In this document: piece after piece, positions 6,905 to 10,293 of the stretch
How positions within the stretch are numbered: position 1 is the first letter of the stretch
Layout: every line of letters begins with the position of its first letter
Origin: Bacteroidales bacterium
GTDB taxonomy: Bacteria; Bacteroidota; Bacteroidia; Bacteroidales; UBA932
Length of the DNA: 10,293 nt
Direction: 5' to 3'
Assembly: GCA_017551405.1 (NCBI GenBank)
Contig: JAFZLP010000029.1
Span: 1 to 10,293, forward strand
The notes under the pieces: generated by a model
The model's database searches: none
Seen by the model: the letters and a program-made list of their open reading frames with translations, nothing else
Told to the model about the DNA's origin: nothing
Translations under genes and position numbers: made by a program

Positions 6905-8575
6905 CTACCTCGGATATGTGAACGACGAACCGCCGACGAACTCGCGCAGCAGCGAGGTGTTGGGGATTTCGTTGTCGGGAATGGGCGTGAAGTAGTGGAT
7001 GAACTTGAGCAGCCGGTGCGCCTCGCTGTATTCGGGACAGTTCTTCGGAACGCTCTCCAGAATGGGCTCGGCATGGTTGCGGAGCACCGCGAACTCCACC
7101 AGATAGGCGCTGTTGAACATCACGTCGGCATTTTCCTGATAGGGATAAATCCATTCTTCCTCGGCCTTGCGGACCAGGGGCCACTGGGCGATGGTCTCGC
7201 GGGCGGTGAAAGCCCCCTTGTAGCAGTCGCGCACTATCCTCCGCAGCAGGCGGTTGTCGCTGGTGGGGATGCAGTTGTGCGCGTCGAGCGCGATTCCCGT
7301 AAGAGTGCTGATGAAGATGCGGAATTTGCGTGCGTTGGGGATCTGGTCGGTCAGGCGCGGATTGAGGGCGTGGATGCCTTCCACCACCACGACATTGTTG
7401 GGCCCCATCTTGAATTTCTTGCCCTTGTACTCGCGGATGCCAGTGGTGAAGTTGTATTCCGGCACCTCCACCTCCTCGCCGTTCAGGATGCGCAGGAGGT
7501 CTTTCTGCAGGGCCTTGTGGTCTACCGTATCGAAGTTGTCGAAGTCGTAGCTGCCGTCCGGGAGCTTGGGGGTGTCGACGCGGTTCACGAAATAGTCGTC
7601 GGTACTGAAGGTGAGAGGCCTCAGGCCGCAGGCCTTAAGCTGAACCGCAAGCCTTTGGGACACAGTGGTTTTACCGGATGAAGAAGGACCGGTGATGAGC
7701 ACGAGCCGCACCTTCCTGCGCCCGTAGTAGAGCTTTTCTATCTGCTCGGCGATCTGCACTATCTTCTTTTCCTGCAGGGCCTCGGCGATCTGGATGAGCT
7801 CGCTTCCGTGCCCTTCCTGGCAGCTCAGGTTAAGGTCGCCCACGGTACGCAGGCCCATGATCTGGTTCCAGCGGAGATTCTCCTTGAACATCTCGAAGGT
7901 CTTGGGCTGGGCCACATACGGCGCAACCCTGTCGGGATAGTGCTTGTCCGGCCCGCGGAGCAGCATGCCTTCATGGAACAGCTGCAGATCCCACACCTTG
8001 AGGTAGCCGGTGGAAGGCACCAGCCTTCCGTAGTAGTAGTCGGCCGTGCGGCCGAGGGTGTAATAATCCAGATAGACCTGGCCGCTGGTGCGGAGGAGCC
8101 GCACTTTGTCCTCGCTGCCCTTGAAAATCTTGAGGGCCTCTTCCGTCTGGACCTCAAATCGGTGGAAATTCAGGTCCCTGGCCACGATGGACTGCATGCG
8201 GGCCTTGATCTTGTCGACATCGGCCTGGGTGACCTTGCTGCCGTCGGCCTTGACCAGCTCGCAGTAATAGCCGTGGGAAATGGGATGCTCCACGTACAGG
8301 CGGCTGCCCTTGACGACATCGTGCGCCGCCTTGCACAGCAGGAAGAAGAGGGAGCGGTTGTATACCCTCATGCCGCTGGCCGATGTGGCGTCGACGAATT
8401 CCACGTCGCGGCTGTTGTACACCCGGAACTTGAGGCCCTGGGAGACGTTGTTCACCTTTGCCGAGACGATGGGGAAAGGCTGGGGAAAATCGAAAGAAGG
8501 GAGCATGTCGAGCAGGGTCGTACCTTCCCTGAAACTCTTGTACGTCCCCGTGTTTTTGCAGTACACCTGTATCAT
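6905..8575 (-). CDS. Nucleoside (uridine-type) kinase with TGS and ThrRS-like N-terminal domains
   Basis: The protein is 556 residues from ATG 8575. A longer start at 8593 adds six residues but begins upstream of the -7 element. Residues 1-65 look like a TGS domain. About 70-245 resemble the threonyl-tRNA-synthetase second additional (editing) domain, including VPSTGYLKVWDLQL (186-199), which matches the ThrRS block after CRGPH. About 285-500 is a uridine kinase/phosphoribulokinase P-loop domain: Walker A GPSSSGKTT (296-304), STDDYF (324-329), DFDNFDTVD (344-352) and VVVVEGIHALN (395-405). It should phosphorylate a nucleoside (uridine or cytidine) or a related substrate with ATP or GTP in the cytoplasm. 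ThrRS metal/editing residues are replaced: the HxxxH position reads YNRSL, and CRGPH reads YYGRL. The N-terminal half therefore probably binds a ligand or RNA rather than hydrolysing mischarged tRNA. Similar fused kinases are commonly annotated in Bacteroidales. Monocistronic here; it converges on the nuclease gene with 3 bp between stops. Confidence 0.88.
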   Translation of the reverse strand: MIQVYCKNTGTYKSFREGTTLLDMLPSFDFPQPFPIVSAKVNNVSQGLKFRVYNSRDVEFVDATSASGMRVYNRSLFFLLCKAAHDVVKGSRLYVEHPISHGYYCELVKADGSKVTQADVDKIKARMQSIVARDLNFHRFEVQTEEALKIFKGSEDKVRLLRTSGQVYLDYYTLGRTADYYYGRLVPSTGYLKVWDLQLFHEGMLLRGPDKHYPDRVAPYVAQPKTFEMFKENLRWNQIMGLRTVGDLNLSCQEGHGSELIQIAEALQEKKIVQIAEQIEKLYYGRRKVRLVLITGPSSSGKTTVSQRLAVQLKACGLRPLTFSTDDYFVNRVDTPKLPDGSYDFDNFDTVDHKALQKDLLRILNGEEVEVPEYNFTTGIREYKGKKFKMGPNNVVVVEGIHALNPRLTDQIPNARKFRIFISTLTGIALDAHNCIPTSDNRLLRRIVRDCYKGAFTARETIAQWPLVRKAEEEWIYPYQENADVMFNSAYLVEFAVLRNHAEPILESVPKNCPEYSEAHRLLKFIHYFTPIPDNEIPNTSLLREFVGGSSFTYPR

Positions 8576-8580
8576 GTACG

Positions 8581-8588
8581 CAAATATA
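8581..8588 (-). promoter_or_regulatory. -7 promoter element for the nucleoside kinase gene
   Basis: On the minus strand 8588-8581 reads TATATTTG, a perfect TAnnTTTG, ending five bases before ATG 8575. No -33 TTTG is seen at the expected spacing. It supports 8575 as the real start, because a message from here could not include the ATG at 8593. The resulting mRNA would be nearly leaderless. Confidence 0.55.
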
Positions 8589-8630
8589 GCCATTTTACCG
8601 ACTCCTTATTTATATTTTGAAAAAAATTCC

Positions 8631-8650
8631 GTAAGTTTGGGGAAATTTAC
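8631..8650 (+). promoter_or_regulatory. -7 promoter element inside an imperfect palindrome, upstream of porin-potA
   Basis: TAAGTTTG (8632-8639) is a perfect TAnnTTTG, 37 bases before ATG 8677. It lies in a dyad: GTAAGTTT (8631-8638), GGGG, AAATTTAC (8643-8650), with seven of eight positions paired. TTTA at 8609-8612, with a 19-base spacer, is a three-of-four -33 match. The predicted start site lies within or just after the right arm, so a repressor bound here could block transcription. The operator role is inference. Confidence 0.5.
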
Positions 8651-8676
8651 TGACCGAAAATTTTTTATGCCGCAAA

Positions 8677-9756
8677 ATGAAGAAATACCTGCTAGCCTGC
8701 ATCGCGACATTCATTCTGCTGCCCTGCTTCCCCTTGCACTCGCAAGAGGCTGAAGACGGCAGAGGCGTCGCTCTGACAATTGTTCCCAGACTTGACCTCG
8801 ATGCCGCATTCAACGTCGATGGCGCAAGTTTCAGTCCCGGCGCTTCGTGCCTCTATTCCCTGCTTGAAGGGAACATCACCGACTGGCTTTCATTCAGCTT
8901 GTGCAACCACTGGCTTTCCTCCAGCCCCGCCGACCTCTACCGTATCGAAGGCGAAGGAGCCAACATCTTCCGCACAGATTACACCAACTGGCTGGACGAA
9001 GCGTATCTCACGTTCAATTTCGGCAACTTCTCCTTATCCGCCGGAAAGCAGATGATGACCATCGGGGCCTTCGAGAACGACGAATACGACTGGGAGCTCC
9101 ATCCCGCCCTCATGTCGGGCCTTTGGAACAATCTTTCCAGCTTCCAGTGGGGTGGCAAGCTTGCCTGGAAGAACGACTCCGAAAATACCGGCCTGAGCCT
9201 GCAGTACACCTCGTCTCCCTATAGCTGGCGTCCCTTTGCGGACGGCCCCGTGCTCGGCAGCACCCTGTCGCTGGAATGGAGGGGAGAATACGGCCCGTAC
9301 CGCAATATCTGGAGCCTTTCCTACCTGGGAGCGATGGCCGCCGTTGAAGGCGGATCGGCCCCCCTGCCGCTCGTCGCATGCCTGGGCAACCGCTTCGATG
9401 TCGGCGACTTCACCCTCGGGTTTGACTGGTACAGCAAGTCCGGCAGCGCCGAAAGCATCTTCTCCGAAGGCGGCACCTTCCTCGCCAGCGTCGAGTACGC
9501 TCCCTCGGAGCAGTGGAACTTCATCCTCAAGGGCGGGCGCGAAATGGCCACCTGGAGCGAAACGGTATCGCTGCCTGAAGGCGGCATGGAATTCTCCTTC
9601 CGCAGGGGCGAAAACTGGTTCGGGGGCGCAGCGGTGCATTATTTCCCCATCGAGAACCTGAGGCTCCACGCCGCCGCCGGCTACAGCAGTTTCCTGGGCA
9701 CCACCACCGCCACGCTCGGCCTCCTCTACTACCTGAACTTCAATTTCGGCAGATAA
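8677..9756 (+). CDS. Outer-membrane porin-like beta-barrel protein, first gene of the pot operon
   Basis: This is 359 residues with a signal peptide ([20 protein letters not shown], likely cleaved after HSQ at residue 23). The rest is alternating beta strands rich in Trp, Tyr, Phe and Gly with short turns, as in an outer-membrane barrel of about 16 strands. Segments such as [20 protein letters not shown] (105-124), [15 protein letters not shown] (125-139) and FQWGGKLAW (156-164) resemble substrate-selective porins of the OprO/OprP or putative-porin type in Bacteroidota, but I cannot name a specific family. The protein ends [11 protein letters not shown], a plausible last strand with Phe three residues from the end. 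The stop is one base before the potA start, so both are almost certainly on one mRNA. It may form the outer-membrane channel for the substrate of that importer. An overlapping ATG at 8667 is out of frame. Confidence 0.75.
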   Translation: MKKYLLACIATFILLPCFPLHSQEAEDGRGVALTIVPRLDLDAAFNVDGASFSPGASCLYSLLEGNITDWLSFSLCNHWLSSSPADLYRIEGEGANIFRTDYTNWLDEAYLTFNFGNFSLSAGKQMMTIGAFENDEYDWELHPALMSGLWNNLSSFQWGGKLAWKNDSENTGLSLQYTSSPYSWRPFADGPVLGSTLSLEWRGEYGPYRNIWSLSYLGAMAAVEGGSAPLPLVACLGNRFDVGDFTLGFDWYSKSGSAESIFSEGGTFLASVEYAPSEQWNFILKGGREMATWSETVSLPEGGMEFSFRRGENWFGGAAVHYFPIENLRLHAAAGYSSFLGTTTATLGLLYYLNFNFGR

Positions 9757-9757
9757 A

Positions 9758-10293
9758 ATGGCAGAAGAAGATAAAATCATCCTGCTCGAACACGTCAGCA
9801 AGCACTACGACGGCAAGACAGTCCTCGACGACATAAACCTGTATATCCGCAAGGGCGAATTCGTCACCCTGCTGGGCCCCTCGGGCTGCGGCAAGACCAC
9901 CACCCTGCGGCTGATAGCCGGTTTCCTTCAGCCCGACGAAGGCCGCATCCTCCTGGACGGCAAGGACATAGCCGGCGTGCCCCCGTATGAGCGTCCGCTC
10001 AATACCGTGTTCCAGCGCTACGCCCTGTTCCCGCATCTCGACGTCTACGACAACATAGCCTTCGGCCTCAAGCTCAAGAAGATACCCGAAGACGAAATCG
10101 ACCGCAAGGTGCGCCGCGTGCTCAAGATGGTCGCCATGACGGACTATGAATCGCGCGCCGTGGAGTCCCTTTCCGGTGGCCAGCAGCAGCGTATCGCCAT
10201 CGCCCGCGCCATCTTGAACCAGCCGAAGGTGCTCCTCCTGGACGAGCCCCTCGCCGCCCTCGACCGCAAGATGCGCAAGGACATGCAGATCGA
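9758..10293 (+). CDS. potA: Spermidine/putrescine-type ABC importer ATPase PotA, N-terminal part
   Basis: The first 178 codons are present; the gene runs off the right end. The protein is an ABC ATPase with Walker [10 protein letters not shown] (40-48), Q-loop [10 protein letters not shown] (84-93), signature [14 protein letters not shown] (138-151), Walker B VLLLDEP (158-164) and D-loop AALD (166-169). NTVFQ.YALFPH followed by V.DNIAFGL, and the [16 protein letters not shown] ending, are typical of PotA and its close relatives (polyamine, Fe3+ and maltose-type importers). It energises uptake from the inner face of the cytoplasmic membrane, with PotB/PotC permeases and a PotD binding protein expected downstream. 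The H-loop and the C-terminal TOBE regulatory domain are outside the window, so polyamine specificity rests on sequence feel and is not proven. It follows the porin stop by one base. Confidence 0.87.
   Translation, partial: MAEEDKIILLEHVSKHYDGKTVLDDINLYIRKGEFVTLLGPSGCGKTTTLRLIAGFLQPDEGRILLDGKDIAGVPPYERPLNTVFQRYALFPHLDVYDNIAFGLKLKKIPEDEIDRKVRRVLKMVAMTDYESRAVESLSGGQQQRIAIARAILNQPKVLLLDEPLAALDRKMRKDMQI

Noticed and set aside
1..10293. Search for CRISPR arrays, insertion sequences, tRNA/rRNA genes, riboswitches and toxin-antitoxin or defence cassettes
   Set aside because: No regularly spaced repeats, transposase motifs, terminal inverted repeats, clover-leaf sequences or long structured leaders are visible. 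The intergenic gaps are too short to hold them.

Overview
The window looks like a chromosomal segment from a fairly GC-rich member of the Bacteroidales (Bacteroidota). Four things point there: a DUF4988-type surface lipoprotein with acidic residues right after the lipid-attached cysteine; a uridine-kinase-like protein carrying TGS and ThrRS-like N-terminal domains; short AT-rich intergenic gaps holding the Bacteroidota -7 promoter word TAnnTTTG; and no convincing Shine-Dalgarno sequences. The exact family (Rikenellaceae-like or a related uncultured group) cannot be settled from this sequence. Gene content is dense and mostly housekeeping or transport. No phage, insertion sequence, CRISPR, tRNA or rRNA is visible, and no stretch over 300 bases lacks a gene.

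Left part (1-2206). Two minus-strand genes form a translationally coupled pair: a CPA2-type cation:proton antiporter with a C-terminal RCK_C domain, then a G3E (CobW/COG0523) P-loop GTPase that runs off the window. Their stop and start codons share one base (TAATG). Across a short divergent promoter region a plus-strand gene encodes a POTRA-less Omp85-type outer-membrane barrel.

Middle (2206-6901). The barrel gene and a minus-strand DcuB-like C4-dicarboxylate transporter gene converge on a perfect 12-bp bidirectional terminator hairpin. The transporter gene is divergent from a secreted lipoprotein nuclease (DUF4988 plus a DNA/RNA non-specific endonuclease domain). The gap between them is about 28 bp and holds two back-to-back -7 elements. 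Both transcripts would begin almost at their start codons.

Right part (6905-10293). The nuclease gene converges, with only 3 bp between stop codons, on a minus-strand gene for a nucleoside (uridine-type) kinase with degenerate threonyl-tRNA-synthetase-like domains. A 101-bp divergent region then leads to a plus-strand operon: an outer-membrane porin-like protein followed after 1 bp by PotA, the ATPase of a spermidine/putrescine-type ABC importer, cut by the window end. The porin promoter's -7 element sits inside an imperfect palindrome that could be an operator.

The points most worth a second look are the near-leaderless promoter architecture, the porin-potA coupling, the loss of editing-site residues in the kinase's ThrRS-like domain, the NKGH variant of the nuclease active site, and the Omp85 barrel without POTRA domains. 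I see no clearly new multi-gene system.
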